64,000 nucleotides of DNA, taken from the NCBI GenBank assembly GCA_017621755.1, contig JAGASL010000040.1:18088-82087 (forward strand), read 5' to 3'. This DNA comes from Clostridia bacterium (GTDB lineage Bacteria > Bacillota > Clostridia > Oscillospirales > CAG-272). Shown piece by piece: positions 8,462 through 16,948 of this stretch. The stretch's first letter is position 1, and every line of letters begins with the position of its first letter. Both the position numbers and the translations under genes were made by a program. The notes beneath the pieces were generated by a model, which had not been told where the DNA came from, ran no database searches, and saw nothing but the letters and a program-made list of their open reading frames with translations.

Positions 8462-9754
8462 TTATCTCTTAAACTGCACAGCGGGCAGGCCCTCGCCGTT
8501 AAAGAGGTGCATGGTGGAAAAGACCTCCATGCCCAGCTCGGCGCCTACGGCGCGCTCGATCGGCGCGGTGGCTACCAGCGTCTCTCCCTCTAAGCGGCAG
8601 GTGGCGAGGTGCTTGTTCCCTGCCTCGTCCAGCAGGTAGAGGTTATCGATCTCGCCGTCGGTTACAAGGCCGCCCTCAGTATGGGTAAAGGTGATGCGGG
8701 CGGTGCCCCCCTCGTAGGTGACGGTATGCACCATCGGGCCAAGATAGGGGATCTCGGTCTCGCCGAATACGGTGTGTCGCACGGCACGCACCAGGCGGTC
8801 AGCGATCTCCTCCTTATGCGAGGGGTGGATCTGCGCCTCTTCCCCGATATCACCGATGGTAACGGTGGCCAGGCCGGGCGTGATGTCTGAAGCGATCATC
8901 TGTGCCTCGCGGATCAGGCCAAGCGCCGCGCAGCCCGAGCCGAAGGGCGCGATCTGCACCTGCACGAAGGGCAGCGTGGGATCGCGGAAGGTCTTGCGGA
9001 AGTTCTCAACGAACAGCTTCATCAGCTGGGGGAAGAAGGTCGCCTCCTCAAAGCTGTTATTGCTCTCGCCCTGGTACCAAAGCACCGCGCGCATGGAATA
9101 GGGGGCAAGACGCTTGATCATAAAGTCATACAGGGCGCCGTCCTCGCCCCAGGCAGGATAGATGCGCTGGCTGACGGCGTGGTGGTCAGAAAAATGCTGC
9201 CCCATGGGCGTGGCCATCAGCACGTCACGCTCTACAAAGCTTTGCAGGTTGGCAGCGCCCTGATAGGCCGTCACGATGCCAACGGCAACATCGCGCAGCG
9301 CGGCCCATTTGGTGGCGAACATCCAGCCAAGCGCCGACATGGCCGGAGCAAGCTCCTTCGCCGCCACCGTCCAGCTCGCACCAAGCCGCTCGCCGCGCTC
9401 AGGCCGCTGGGTGTTATAATAGCGAACCATCGGATAATCGGCAATGCCGTCACGCGGCGGCACAACCTCTGACAGCTTCATCTGCATATTCGACTGGCCG
9501 CCGGCCAAGAACACCTCGCCGATCATGATGTCGGTAATGGTGCGTGCCTCGCCGTCTAAATCCACCTGCATCTCATACGGCCCGCCGGCGGGCTGCGGCG
9601 GCAGGGTGAGGCAGAAATCGCCGCCGTAGTTGGTCATTTCATAGGTCTTGCCGAGAAAGGTGACGGCAATATGCCCAGCCCCCATGCCGAAGATGTAGAT
9701 CGGCTTTTCGCGCTGCAGCACCATGTGGTCAGAAATCAGATTGTGTAAGATCAT
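8462..9754 (-). CDS. Sialate O-acetylesterase-like SGNH hydrolase
   Basis: Carbohydrate esterase-type protein of 430 residues, expected to remove O-acetyl groups from sialic acid or other acylated sugars. The nucleophile motif GGQSNMQMKLSE is clear, and the C-terminal catalytic His lies in IHPSHKEEIADRL. A short beta-sandwich (residues 1-85, beginning with a typical SDHMVLQREKP stretch) precedes the SASA domain, as in known sialate O-acetylesterases. No signal peptide is visible, so it would act inside the cell on imported, partly degraded glycans. It starts 12 bases downstream of the dUTPase stop (GAGAAGAGAT as ribosome site) and may share its transcript. Confidence 0.9.
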   Translation of the reverse strand: MILHNLISDHMVLQREKPIYIFGMGAGHIAVTFLGKTYEMTNYGGDFCLTLPPQPAGGPYEMQVDLDGEARTITDIMIGEVFLAGGQSNMQMKLSEVVPPRDGIADYPMVRYYNTQRPERGERLGASWTVAAKELAPAMSALGWMFATKWAALRDVAVGIVTAYQGAANLQSFVERDVLMATPMGQHFSDHHAVSQRIYPAWGEDGALYDFMIKRLAPYSMRAVLWYQGESNNSFEEATFFPQLMKLFVENFRKTFRDPTLPFVQVQIAPFGSGCAALGLIREAQMIASDITPGLATVTIGDIGEEAQIHPSHKEEIADRLVRAVRHTVFGETEIPYLGPMVHTVTYEGGTARITFTHTEGGLVTDGEIDNLYLLDEAGNKHLATCRLEGETLVATAPIERAVGAELGMEVFSTMHLFNGEGLPAVQFKR

Positions 9755-9766
9755 ATCTCTTCTCCT

Positions 9767-10204
9767 TTATTTGTTGCCGGTAGAGCCAAAGCCGCCCTCA
9801 CCGCGTGCGGTATCCGAAAGCGACTCGCTTTCGCTAAAATCGGCCTGTAAGAACGGGGTAATCACCAGCTGGGCAACCCGCTCGCCGCTCTCTACCATTT
9901 GGGGGGCGGTTGACTGGTTATACAGCGCCACCATGATCTCGCCGCGGTAGTCGGCATCGATCACGCCTACCTTGTTGGCCGGCGCCAGGCCGCGCTTGGT
10001 GGCCAGGCCGCTGCGGGCAAAGATCAGCCCCACGTAGCCCTCTGGGATCTCAAGTGCCAGGCCGGTGTGTACCAGCGCGGTCTCGCCCGGTGCGAGTGTC
10101 AGCGCATCCAGCGCGTAAAGATCGGCCCCGGCGGCAGCGGCGGTACCATAGGTGGGCGCCACGGCGCGTGGGTCTAACCTTTGAAAACGAACGCTTGCTT
10201 TCAT
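9767..10204 (-). CDS. dut: dUTP diphosphatase
   Basis: Hydrolyses dUTP to dUMP and pyrophosphate, keeping uracil out of DNA and feeding dTMP synthesis. The 145-residue protein shows all five conserved motifs of the trimeric all-beta dUTPase: AGADLYA, RSGLATKRGL, GVIDADYRGEI, GERVAQLVI and the C-terminal RGEGGFGSTG that closes over the active site. Length is standard. GAGGTGTCTT precedes the ATG. It is divergent from the kinase/ParB-like gene with a perfect promoter on the other strand between them. Confidence 0.97.
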   Translation of the reverse strand: MKASVRFQRLDPRAVAPTYGTAAAAGADLYALDALTLAPGETALVHTGLALEIPEGYVGLIFARSGLATKRGLAPANKVGVIDADYRGEIMVALYNQSTAPQMVESGERVAQLVITPFLQADFSESESLSDTARGEGGFGSTGNK

Positions 10205-10287
10205 AAGACACCTCTTTTTTGTCTTTTTTTCTATTATACAGCAAACCTTTCCAAAAAGAAAGCCTTTTTTAGGAAAATATATTTCGC

Positions 10288-10316
10288 TTGACAGAGTAAG
10301 CGTTATTGAGTATAAT
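10288..10316 (+). promoter_or_regulatory. Consensus sigma-A-type promoter
   Basis: TTGACA at 10288-10293 and TATAAT at 10311-10316 with a 17-base spacer, 31 bases before the ATG of the next gene. Both hexamers match the consensus exactly. Confidence 0.9.
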
Positions 10317-10346
10317 AGTAGATATCAAGCATAACGGAGGACAACC

Positions 10347-11162
10347 ATGCACGCAAAGATCTCGTTAGCCGGCGACCTGGGCAGCGGAAAAAGCACCGTA
10401 GCCAAAATTCTAGTCGATCAGCTGGGTATGGAATATTATTCCACCGGCACCATCTGCCGCCAGGTGGCCGCCCGCCATCACATGACGGTGGTGGAAATGA
10501 ATCAATATATGGAAACGCACCCCGAATTGGATCACGAGATCGACGATGGGCTTGTTGCCCTTTCGGAAGAGGACAGGCCGCTTCTCATTGATTCGCGCAT
10601 GGCCTGGCACTTTGTGCGCGGCACCTTTCGCGTTTATCTGTCTACCGAGACGGCCGTGAGCGCCGCGCGCATCTTTGGCGCCGGCCGTGCCGAGGAGCAT
10701 TTTGCCACGGTGGAGGAGACAGAGGCCAACATCCGCACCCGCCGCGAAAGCGAAAAAAAGCGCTATATGGAGCTTTACGGTGTGAACAACAAGGATCTTC
10801 TGAACTACGATCTGGTCTTAGACACGACCTATGCCTCGCCCACCGAGATCGCCGATTGCCTGCGCGATGCCTTTGCCGCCTGGCAAAAGGATCACACCAT
10901 GCGCGCCTGCTATCTTTCCCCGCTGCGGCTCTACTACCCGGCCGAGATCGAGGAGGGTGGCCGCCCCGACCTGCTGGCCGAGCGCATTGAGGCCGGCGAG
11001 CGCCCCGTGGTAGACGTGCGCTTTGACGGCGACCGCTTCTGCGTAGCAAGCGACCCGCTCGTGGCGCTTGGCTACTCGCTTTCCTCGCTGCCCTTTATCC
11101 CCTGCCGTCTGCTGCCCGGCGAACCGGAGGGGGAATACGTTCGCATGAGCGATACGCTGTAA
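10347..11162 (+). CDS. Cytidylate-kinase-like P-loop protein with ParB-like C-terminal domain
   Basis: 271 residues in two parts. Residues 1-185 look like a nucleoside monophosphate kinase of the cytidylate-kinase-like type: P-loop GDLGSGKST, then YYSTGTICR as in CMP kinases, DSRMAWHF and a lid-like Arg-rich helix (IRTRRESEKKRYMELYG). Residues about 190-255 resemble the ParB/sulfiredoxin fold: a proline-containing LSPLRLYYP, then VVDVRFDGDRFCVASDPLVALGYSL where ParB-like proteins have the DG-hR-h-A segment. The pairing suggests a regulatory phosphotransfer protein rather than plain CMP kinase; a substrate cannot be named. Transcription is from the perfect promoter just upstream; ACGGAGGACAACC is the ribosome site. 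Confidence 0.75.
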   Translation: MHAKISLAGDLGSGKSTVAKILVDQLGMEYYSTGTICRQVAARHHMTVVEMNQYMETHPELDHEIDDGLVALSEEDRPLLIDSRMAWHFVRGTFRVYLSTETAVSAARIFGAGRAEEHFATVEETEANIRTRRESEKKRYMELYGVNNKDLLNYDLVLDTTYASPTEIADCLRDAFAAWQKDHTMRACYLSPLRLYYPAEIEEGGRPDLLAERIEAGERPVVDVRFDGDRFCVASDPLVALGYSLSSLPFIPCRLLPGEPEGEYVRMSDTL

Positions 11163-11202
11163 CGGAGCAGAAAACATCCCCCGAGAAAAAGGAGGTTCTA
11201 CC

Positions 11203-12825
11203 ATGAAAAAGAAAATCCTGATTGCCGCATTGATTCTGCTTGCCATCCTGCTGGTGGCGGGCGGCATACTGGCCGCTTGGCTACTGACGCCAAAAAAGAT
11301 CACCAAGGCAAGGCTGATCAACACGGTGAACCAAGCCGTTGATTTTTTGAACGCCGAGGGCTCTGCCGAACGCCCGGATTTTTATACCCAGCTTGAGGAA
11401 TGGCTTGCCGGGCACGAGATGAGCATGACCTGCCATGCCGAGCAAAAAGCAGACAGCTCGTTCACACCCGCCTGGGACTACATTTTTGCCCGAAAGGACG
11501 GCAATTTGTATGTCCACCAAAAGCTGCCTCACCAAAACGACGAGCATTATCTCTACACCTTGCGAGATAATATTTTCATACAAGCGGAGCTGTACAGCGG
11601 CGATCTTGACCCCTTTATAAAAAGAATAGAAGAAATAAAAAAATCAGAAGCAAGCCGCCTACAGCTTGATCTGCCGGCTATGACAGAGGAGGACGTGACC
11701 GAAGCGGAGGGCGAGCTGATTATCAGCAACGATTACATCAGCCGTGTATTGACCGCCGTTATCAATGCCATACCAAGCGAGGCGCTTGATGCGCAAGCGC
11801 TGGCTACCATCAAGACCGCTATCCCCGGAGTCATAGAAAAACTCGGTCTGCGCGTGGCGATCAAAACTGCCGGGGATTTTCAATATGCCGTTTCCCTCTC
11901 CTTTTCCGCGAACGAGGAGCTATTAAGCATTCTTGGCCTACCAACCGAGACAGACCTCAGCGGCGAGCTGCTTTACATCGTCAAGAGCAAGCAGGAAAGC
12001 ACCCTAACTCTTCGTATTGCCGACCGCATAACGGCAGAGGCAAGTGCGAAGATGACCTATACGCGCGGCAAACCACAGTCCTGTCATCTTTCGCTTGACA
12101 TGACGGAAAAATCGTTTTACTCCCATTCTTTTACATGTAACATGAAGGGCGAGGAAGCATACATATCCCTTCTCGCCGACAAAAAAACAAGCTTTACTGT
12201 CACCATAGACTTGTCGGAGCCGGACAAGGTGAAGCGCCTTCCACCGATAGAAGGCCGCATTCTTGTCACGCGCACGGCCAACCGCATTATCGTGAACGAA
12301 GAAGAGATCCCCTATGCCGATCTGAAGGGTGTCTTACGGCACAAGGTCGACGTGATGCTTGCTGAAAAAGAACAGGCTACCTTCACAATCGCGCACACCG
12401 ACTCTGCATGCGATACCTTTACCTGGGAATCTGACCTTGCAAGCATTCCGTGGGCGACAGCCACGATCACGTTCCGATGGGAGGATGGATCTCTCTTTTA
12501 CCCCGTCGAACCGACAGACAACCTGTACACACTGCTACATAATCCGCGTATGTATTGGGAACGTGGCATTGCGATCAGAGATGCTCTTGAAGCACGCATC
12601 CAGGAGGATGCTGCCAACAATCTGCACTATTCCGTCTCCTATGCTGTCTATCACCGTATGGGAGACTATACGCTTGTCATCAGTTATGAAAATCCCCCTT
12701 GGTCAACATCCCCACCCAACTTTTATTTTTGCATCCAAGAGAGCCGGGATCAAGTGATATGGCCCACCTACTATTATGAGGTCGTTTTAGAGGACGGCGT
12801 TTTTCGATTGGTCAAGCCAGCTTAA
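11203..12825 (+). CDS. Membrane-anchored extracytoplasmic protein of unknown function
   Basis: 540 residues. The first 30 form a Lys-rich start and one hydrophobic helix (IAALILLAILLVAGGILAAWLL), so the rest is expected outside the membrane, anchored or released. The remainder is mixed alpha/beta with no motif I recognise and no Cys-based lipobox. AAAAGGAGG lies ten bases upstream of the ATG. It follows the P-loop/ParB-like gene by 40 bases on the same strand and is followed by a small lipoprotein gene. Base composition in the second half is lower in GC than the neighbours, possibly a fast-evolving or transferred gene. Confidence 0.75.
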   Translation: MKKKILIAALILLAILLVAGGILAAWLLTPKKITKARLINTVNQAVDFLNAEGSAERPDFYTQLEEWLAGHEMSMTCHAEQKADSSFTPAWDYIFARKDGNLYVHQKLPHQNDEHYLYTLRDNIFIQAELYSGDLDPFIKRIEEIKKSEASRLQLDLPAMTEEDVTEAEGELIISNDYISRVLTAVINAIPSEALDAQALATIKTAIPGVIEKLGLRVAIKTAGDFQYAVSLSFSANEELLSILGLPTETDLSGELLYIVKSKQESTLTLRIADRITAEASAKMTYTRGKPQSCHLSLDMTEKSFYSHSFTCNMKGEEAYISLLADKKTSFTVTIDLSEPDKVKRLPPIEGRILVTRTANRIIVNEEEIPYADLKGVLRHKVDVMLAEKEQATFTIAHTDSACDTFTWESDLASIPWATATITFRWEDGSLFYPVEPTDNLYTLLHNPRMYWERGIAIRDALEARIQEDAANNLHYSVSYAVYHRMGDYTLVISYENPPWSTSPPNFYFCIQESRDQVIWPTYYYEVVLEDGVFRLVKPA

Positions 12826-12855
12826 TACTGTCATAACAAAAAAAGAGATATACCC

Positions 12856-13026
12856 ATGAAAAAACTACTCTACTTACTACTTGTGCTTGTCATGTGCTTT
12901 GCCTGCCTTACCGGTTGCTTTGGTGACGCGCCAAGCAACGACAATGGCAACGGCAATGGCGGTGAGAACGGTGGCGAGAGCGGCGGCGAAAACGGTGCGT
13001 ACGTGCCGCAATTCTCGGAAGACTGA
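12856..13026 (+). CDS. Small lipoprotein with Gly/Asn-rich tail
   Basis: 56-residue product: a Lys start, a 17-residue hydrophobic core and the lipobox LTGC (Cys21), so it should be lipidated and exported. The mature peptide is a short linker of repeated GGENGG/GGESGG units ending in YVPQFSED. It lies 30 bases after the preceding membrane-protein gene and before a strong terminator, so the two are probably co-transcribed. No function can be assigned; the tail looks like a spacer without a folded domain, so this could be a truncated lipoprotein. Confidence 0.7.
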   Translation: MKKLLYLLLVLVMCFACLTGCFGDAPSNDNGNGNGGENGGESGGENGAYVPQFSED

Positions 13027-13032
13027 TCTTGC

Positions 13033-13066
13033 AAAAAGAAAAACGCCTGCGGGCGTTTTTCTTTTT
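13033..13066 (+). terminator. Rho-independent terminator
   Basis: Perfect inverted repeat AAAAAGAAAAACGCC / GGCGTTTTTCTTTTT around a short loop, with a T-rich 3' side; it ends the transcript of the lipoprotein gene. Confidence 0.88.
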
Positions 13067-13085
13067 TCGTTTTGCCCGTTTCGGC

Positions 13086-13114
13086 TTGACAAGAATGGCG
13101 CGGTGTACTATAAT
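13086..13114 (+). promoter_or_regulatory. Consensus promoter of the MATE gene
   Basis: TTGACA at 13086-13091 and TATAAT at 13109-13114, spacer 17 bases, directly after the preceding terminator and 36 bases before the ATG. Confidence 0.9.
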
Positions 13115-13150
13115 TACCTTATCAACCATAAGCGAGGCGAGGCAAGCACC

Positions 13151-14551
13151 ATGGCACCAGCAGCAAGCAAAAAATATACCATTGATCTGACAGAGGGACC
13201 CCTGCTGAAAAAGATCTTGGCCTTTGCGATACCGATGATGCTTTCCAGCATTCTGCAATCGCTGTACAACGCAGCAGATATTATCGTGGTGGGGCGCTTT
13301 GCCGGCCCACAGCCGCTGGCGGCGGTGGGGGCCACCGGCGCAGTCATTGCGCTGTTTGTGAATTTGTTTATCGCCCTTTCGGTGGGCACCAGCGTTACCG
13401 TTTCGGTGGCGATTGGCGCCCGCGACCATGCGCGGATCCACCGCCTGGTGCACACCAGCATCGCGCTGGCGCTGCTTTGCGGCGTGGGTATTACCATCAC
13501 CGGCATGGTGGGCGCGGAATGGATGCTTAGCCTGCTGGATACCCCGGCCGACATTCTGCCCATGGCCACCAAATACATGCGCATTTATTTTGCCGGCTCT
13601 ATCTTTTCTATGCTGTATAACTTTGGCGGTGCCGTGCTGCGCGCGGCAGGTGATTCCCGCCGCCCGCTCTACTTCCTAGCCATCGCCGGCCTGCTGAACG
13701 TGGGGCTGAACCTGATCTTTGTGATCTGCCTGGGTATGGATGCCGATGGCGTGGCCCTGGCCACGGCGATCTCGCAATGTCTATCTGCCCTGCTGGTTAT
13801 GATCACCCTGATGCGCATGCCGGGTGACTGCCATTTTTCGCTGCGCCATATGCGCTTTTACCGGCGCGAAACGCTGGATGTTCTAAAGACCGGCCTGCCC
13901 GCCGGTCTGCAAAGCGTGGTCTTTAACTTCTCGAACTCGATCATTCAAAAGGCCATCAACTCGTTTGATACCCTTGCCATTGCCGGCAATACCGCGGCCG
14001 GCAACCTAGATGGCTTTGTGTATACCGGTATGTACGCCATGCACACCACCGCCGTCACGGCCGCGGGGCAAAACGTGGGGGCCAAAAAATTCAGGTCGCT
14101 GAACAAGATCATCGGCATCTGCTTGCTGCTGGTCACCCTGATCGGCATCGTTCTTGGCGGTCTTTTGCTGCTGTTTGCCGAGCCGCTGCTCTCGCTCTAC
14201 CTGCCGGACACGCCAGAGGCGATCAAGTTCGGCGTTCTTCGCATGTCGATCACTACGGCCACCTACTTTCTCTGCGGCTGGATGGACACCCTGGTCGGTG
14301 TCAGCCGCGGCATGGGCAACACGCTGCTGCCCATGATCGTCTCGGTGGTCGGCGTTTGCGGCATCCGCTTAGGCTGGGTGTATACCGTATTTGCGGCTTA
14401 CCACGATCTGCGCGTTTTATATCTTTCCTATACCGCCTCGTGGGCGGTAACGGCGCTGCTGCAGCTGCTCTTATGCCTGTGGATCAAGCACCGCCTGATA
14501 CGCCGCGTATGGGAAACAACGCCACAAGCTGAAAGGAGCACCATATCATGA
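13151..14551 (+). CDS. MATE-family efflux transporter
   Basis: Cation-coupled multidrug/toxin exporter of 466 residues with about 12 hydrophobic segments arranged as two similar halves. The first half contains PMMLSSILQSLYNAADIIVVGRF and the second PAGLQSVVFNFSNSIIQ, where MATE proteins have related sequences. The start at 13151 (MAPAASKKYTID) is chosen because it follows the promoter and a GAGGCGAGG site; the open frame extends upstream only through the lipoprotein gene and terminator. It overlaps the HD-domain gene by four bases (ATGA), so the two are translationally coupled. Substrates are unknown. A second MATE gene is present at 27 kb. Confidence 0.94.
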   Translation: MAPAASKKYTIDLTEGPLLKKILAFAIPMMLSSILQSLYNAADIIVVGRFAGPQPLAAVGATGAVIALFVNLFIALSVGTSVTVSVAIGARDHARIHRLVHTSIALALLCGVGITITGMVGAEWMLSLLDTPADILPMATKYMRIYFAGSIFSMLYNFGGAVLRAAGDSRRPLYFLAIAGLLNVGLNLIFVICLGMDADGVALATAISQCLSALLVMITLMRMPGDCHFSLRHMRFYRRETLDVLKTGLPAGLQSVVFNFSNSIIQKAINSFDTLAIAGNTAAGNLDGFVYTGMYAMHTTAVTAAGQNVGAKKFRSLNKIIGICLLLVTLIGIVLGGLLLLFAEPLLSLYLPDTPEAIKFGVLRMSITTATYFLCGWMDTLVGVSRGMGNTLLPMIVSVVGVCGIRLGWVYTVFAAYHDLRVLYLSYTASWAVTALLQLLLCLWIKHRLIRRVWETTPQAERSTIS

Positions 14552-15147
14552 CAGCAAGAGAAGAATTTCTTTCCATCTACCGCACCCACATCCACCGCGA
14601 GGGGGCAGACAAGCTGCTGGAATATTTAGATTCCCCCGCTTCAGACTTTTTTACCGCGCCGGCCAGCACGCGCTACCACGGCTCGCGCGAGGGGGGGCTG
14701 TGCGAGCACAGCATCAACGTATACAAATGTCTGAAGAATTATCTGGCGCGGCCGGAGGTGCAGGCGGAATACGGCCTCTCCTACGATGAGGAAACGATCG
14801 CCATTGCCGCCCTTTTGCACGACATCTGCAAGGTGAACTGCTACAAGGTCAGTCAGCGCAACGTCAAGGGGCCGGATGGCAAGTGGCAGAGCGTGCCCTA
14901 CTATGAATTTGACGATCAGCTGCCCTACGGGCACGGCGAAAAATCGGTGTATATTGCCAGCGGCTATATGCGCCTGACGCGGGAGGAGGCCTTTGCCATT
15001 CGCTATCACATGGGCTTTTCTACCGAAATGGATGCCCGCAACGTGGGCAATGCCTTTGCCGCCTATCCGCTGGCCATCGCGCTGTATATTTCAGACATGG
15101 AAGCGACCTATTTCGTAGACGATAAAAAGGAGAGTAAGCCATGCTGA
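14548..15147 (+). CDS. HD-domain hydrolase
   Basis: Predicted metal-dependent phosphohydrolase of 199 residues. The pattern H...HD...H...D is visible: RYHGSREGGLCEHSINV, LLHDICKVNCY, a later HGEKSV and finally IALYISDMEATY. Such stand-alone HD proteins hydrolyse nucleotides, cyclic nucleotides or RNA ends; the nearest look-alikes are the HD parts of YhaM-like proteins, but the OB-fold is missing. It overlaps the MATE gene by four bases and the AAC(3)-like gene by seven, so all three genes are one operon. Confidence 0.85.
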   Translation: MTAREEFLSIYRTHIHREGADKLLEYLDSPASDFFTAPASTRYHGSREGGLCEHSINVYKCLKNYLARPEVQAEYGLSYDEETIAIAALLHDICKVNCYKVSQRNVKGPDGKWQSVPYYEFDDQLPYGHGEKSVYIASGYMRLTREEAFAIRYHMGFSTEMDARNVGNAFAAYPLAIALYISDMEATYFVDDKKESKPC

Positions 15148-15920
15148 CAAGAGAGCAGATACACAAGGATCTTGAGGCACTGGGCATCCGGCCGGATGAC
15201 ACGGTGCTGATGCACACCTCGATGCGCGCTTTAGGCAAGGTAGAGGGGGGCTGCGACGGGCTGATCGATGCCTTTTGCGCCTATCTGACCGATGGGCTGT
15301 ACCTCATTCCCACCCATACCTGGGCAAACGTGGATAAGGAGAACCCGGTCTATAACGTAAGAGAGACCATGCCCTGCATCGGCGCCCTGCCCTGCGCAGC
15401 GGCCTTCCGCGTGGACGGCGTGCGCTCACTGCACCCGACCCATTCGATCACCGCCTTTGGCCGGGGGGCAGCCGCCTTTGTAGCCGGCGAAGAGAAAGCC
15501 ACCTCGCCCTGCACGCCGGGCGGCTGCTGGGCCAGATTGCCCGAGGTGGGCGCTAAGATCCTGCTGGTGGGCGTGGGGTTAAACCGCAACACCTTCATTC
15601 ACGCAATAGACGAGATGCTGGATCTGCCCGATCGCTTAAAGGAGCCCATTCCTCTGACGGTGATCGACCGTGAGGGAAAGGCGCACGCGCTCTCCTTCCG
15701 CAAGCACGGCTTTACCGGCTCAGAAAATTTTGGCGTTTATCGCGAGGCCTTAGAGGCATGCGGCGTGCTGACCTACGGCAGGCTGGGGGAGGCAGACGTC
15801 ATTTGCTGTGACGCGGCAAAATGCACCGCGGTGATCAAGCACCTGTGGCAGATGGCCGATTACGATCTGTGCAAGGAGCCACGCGAGATCCCCCGCGCCT
15901 ATTACGAGGCGCTACTGTAA
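15141..15920 (+). CDS. Aminoglycoside N3-acetyltransferase-like (AAC(3)/YokD family)
   Basis: 259-residue acetyl-CoA-dependent N-acetyltransferase-like protein. Recognisable parts are TVLMHTSMRALGKVEGG near the N-terminus, LYLIPTHTWANV, LHPTHSITAFGRGA with the conserved His, and ILLVGVGLNRNTFIHAIDE, all typical of the antibiotic NAT fold. Many chromosomal members of this family in Firmicutes are not resistance enzymes, so resistance should not be inferred. It is the last gene of the MATE-HD operon and is closed by a long terminator. Association with a MATE exporter could mean modification and export of a toxic amine. Confidence 0.88.
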   Translation: MLTREQIHKDLEALGIRPDDTVLMHTSMRALGKVEGGCDGLIDAFCAYLTDGLYLIPTHTWANVDKENPVYNVRETMPCIGALPCAAAFRVDGVRSLHPTHSITAFGRGAAAFVAGEEKATSPCTPGGCWARLPEVGAKILLVGVGLNRNTFIHAIDEMLDLPDRLKEPIPLTVIDREGKAHALSFRKHGFTGSENFGVYREALEACGVLTYGRLGEADVICCDAAKCTAVIKHLWQMADYDLCKEPREIPRAYYEALL

Positions 15921-15922
15921 TA

Positions 15923-15962
15923 CAAGTGAGGGCGAGAGGAATTTTCCTCTCGCCCTCGCTTG
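15923..15962. terminator. Bidirectional terminator between convergent genes
   Basis: Near-perfect palindrome: GAGGGCGAGAGGAA pairs with TTCCTCTCGCCCTC, with CAAG/CTTG at the ends. It lies between the AAC(3)-like gene and the convergent AraC gene and can serve both. Confidence 0.85.
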
Positions 15963-16808
15963 TTAGTGATATCTTGCCCGGTATTCGCCGGGGGTCAGCC
16001 CGGTCTGCTTTTTGAACACGCGCTGAAAATACAGGCGGTCACCGTAGCCACACAGCTCGGCCACGCGGGCAAGCGATGGGCTGCCCTGCTCTAAAAGGTC
16101 ACAGGCCAGGTGGATGCGCTGGCGCGTGATGTATTCAACGGGAGAAAGCCCGGTGGTTTTTCGAAACAGCTCACGGTAGCGCGAGGGGCTGAAAAACTCC
16201 ATCTCGGCCAAGGCCTTGACCGACAGCGGCTTGGCAATGTGGGTGTGGATGTAGCGGATCGAGCGATCCAGCTTTTCACGCTCCTGTCCTTCGGCACGGT
16301 CGAGCCGGGCAGCCAGCTGCAGCAGGATATACTGCACCCGCAGCGCAGCCGAAAAGACAAAATTTTCCCGGCGGGAGCGGAACTCTGAAAACAGCTCCTC
16401 CATCGCGTGGGCGATCCGGTAATCGAGCCCGATATCAATCGGCTGCCCCACCGGCAGCCCGCAGGCGGCAAGGATCTGCCCGCAATCCCGCCCGGTAAAG
16501 TGGATCCAATAATAGCGTATTTTTTCTGTCGATTCGGCATTGTGATATTGATACGGCGTATGCGGCGGAATGCAGATCATCACCCCCGGGGTAAGCAGCA
16601 GGGGGCGGCCACCGACCTTGGCATCCAGCCGGCCGCTTTGCATATACATCAGGTAATAATCGTTTCTTCCCCGCGGCGAAACGGTGCGAAACTGCTTGCC
16701 GATCACCACCTCGCCCACGCAGTTGACAAAAAATGGCTCCTCGGTATTCTCTCGATCCCCCTCGGCGTAGTAGGATTGGGGGGTGTTTTTTCGTTCCTCG
16801 CTGATCAT
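15963..16808 (-). CDS. AraC-family regulator with cupin-type sensor
   Basis: 281 residues. The N-terminal half is a cupin-like sugar-sensing barrel (LLTPGVMICIPPHTPYQYHN). The C-terminal 100 residues hold the two AraC helix-turn-helix motifs (LSVKALAEMEFFSPSRYRELF and LARVAELCGYGDRLYFQRVF) and end in the usual LTPGEYRARY. It is transcribed divergently from the sugar isomerase/oxidoreductase pair, the standard arrangement for an AraC activator of a local sugar pathway. The effector is probably the substrate of those enzymes. Confidence 0.93.
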   Translation of the reverse strand: MISEERKNTPQSYYAEGDRENTEEPFFVNCVGEVVIGKQFRTVSPRGRNDYYLMYMQSGRLDAKVGGRPLLLTPGVMICIPPHTPYQYHNAESTEKIRYYWIHFTGRDCGQILAACGLPVGQPIDIGLDYRIAHAMEELFSEFRSRRENFVFSAALRVQYILLQLAARLDRAEGQEREKLDRSIRYIHTHIAKPLSVKALAEMEFFSPSRYRELFRKTTGLSPVEYITRQRIHLACDLLEQGSPSLARVAELCGYGDRLYFQRVFKKQTGLTPGEYRARYH

Positions 16809-16948
16809 GCAAACCTCCAGACAGGCGTTTTGTCCATAAACGGCGGCGTTTTTTACATTGAAAGACGGCAGAATTTATTGTACACTTAGGCTAAGAAAAA
16901 GTCAATGGCTTTTTCGCAAATGACAAAAAATCCAATCAAAGAGGTGGT

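Noticed and set aside
15141..15920. Acquired aminoglycoside resistance gene
   Set aside because: The AAC(3)-like gene has chromosomal composition and sits in an operon with HD and MATE genes; many family members do not confer resistance.
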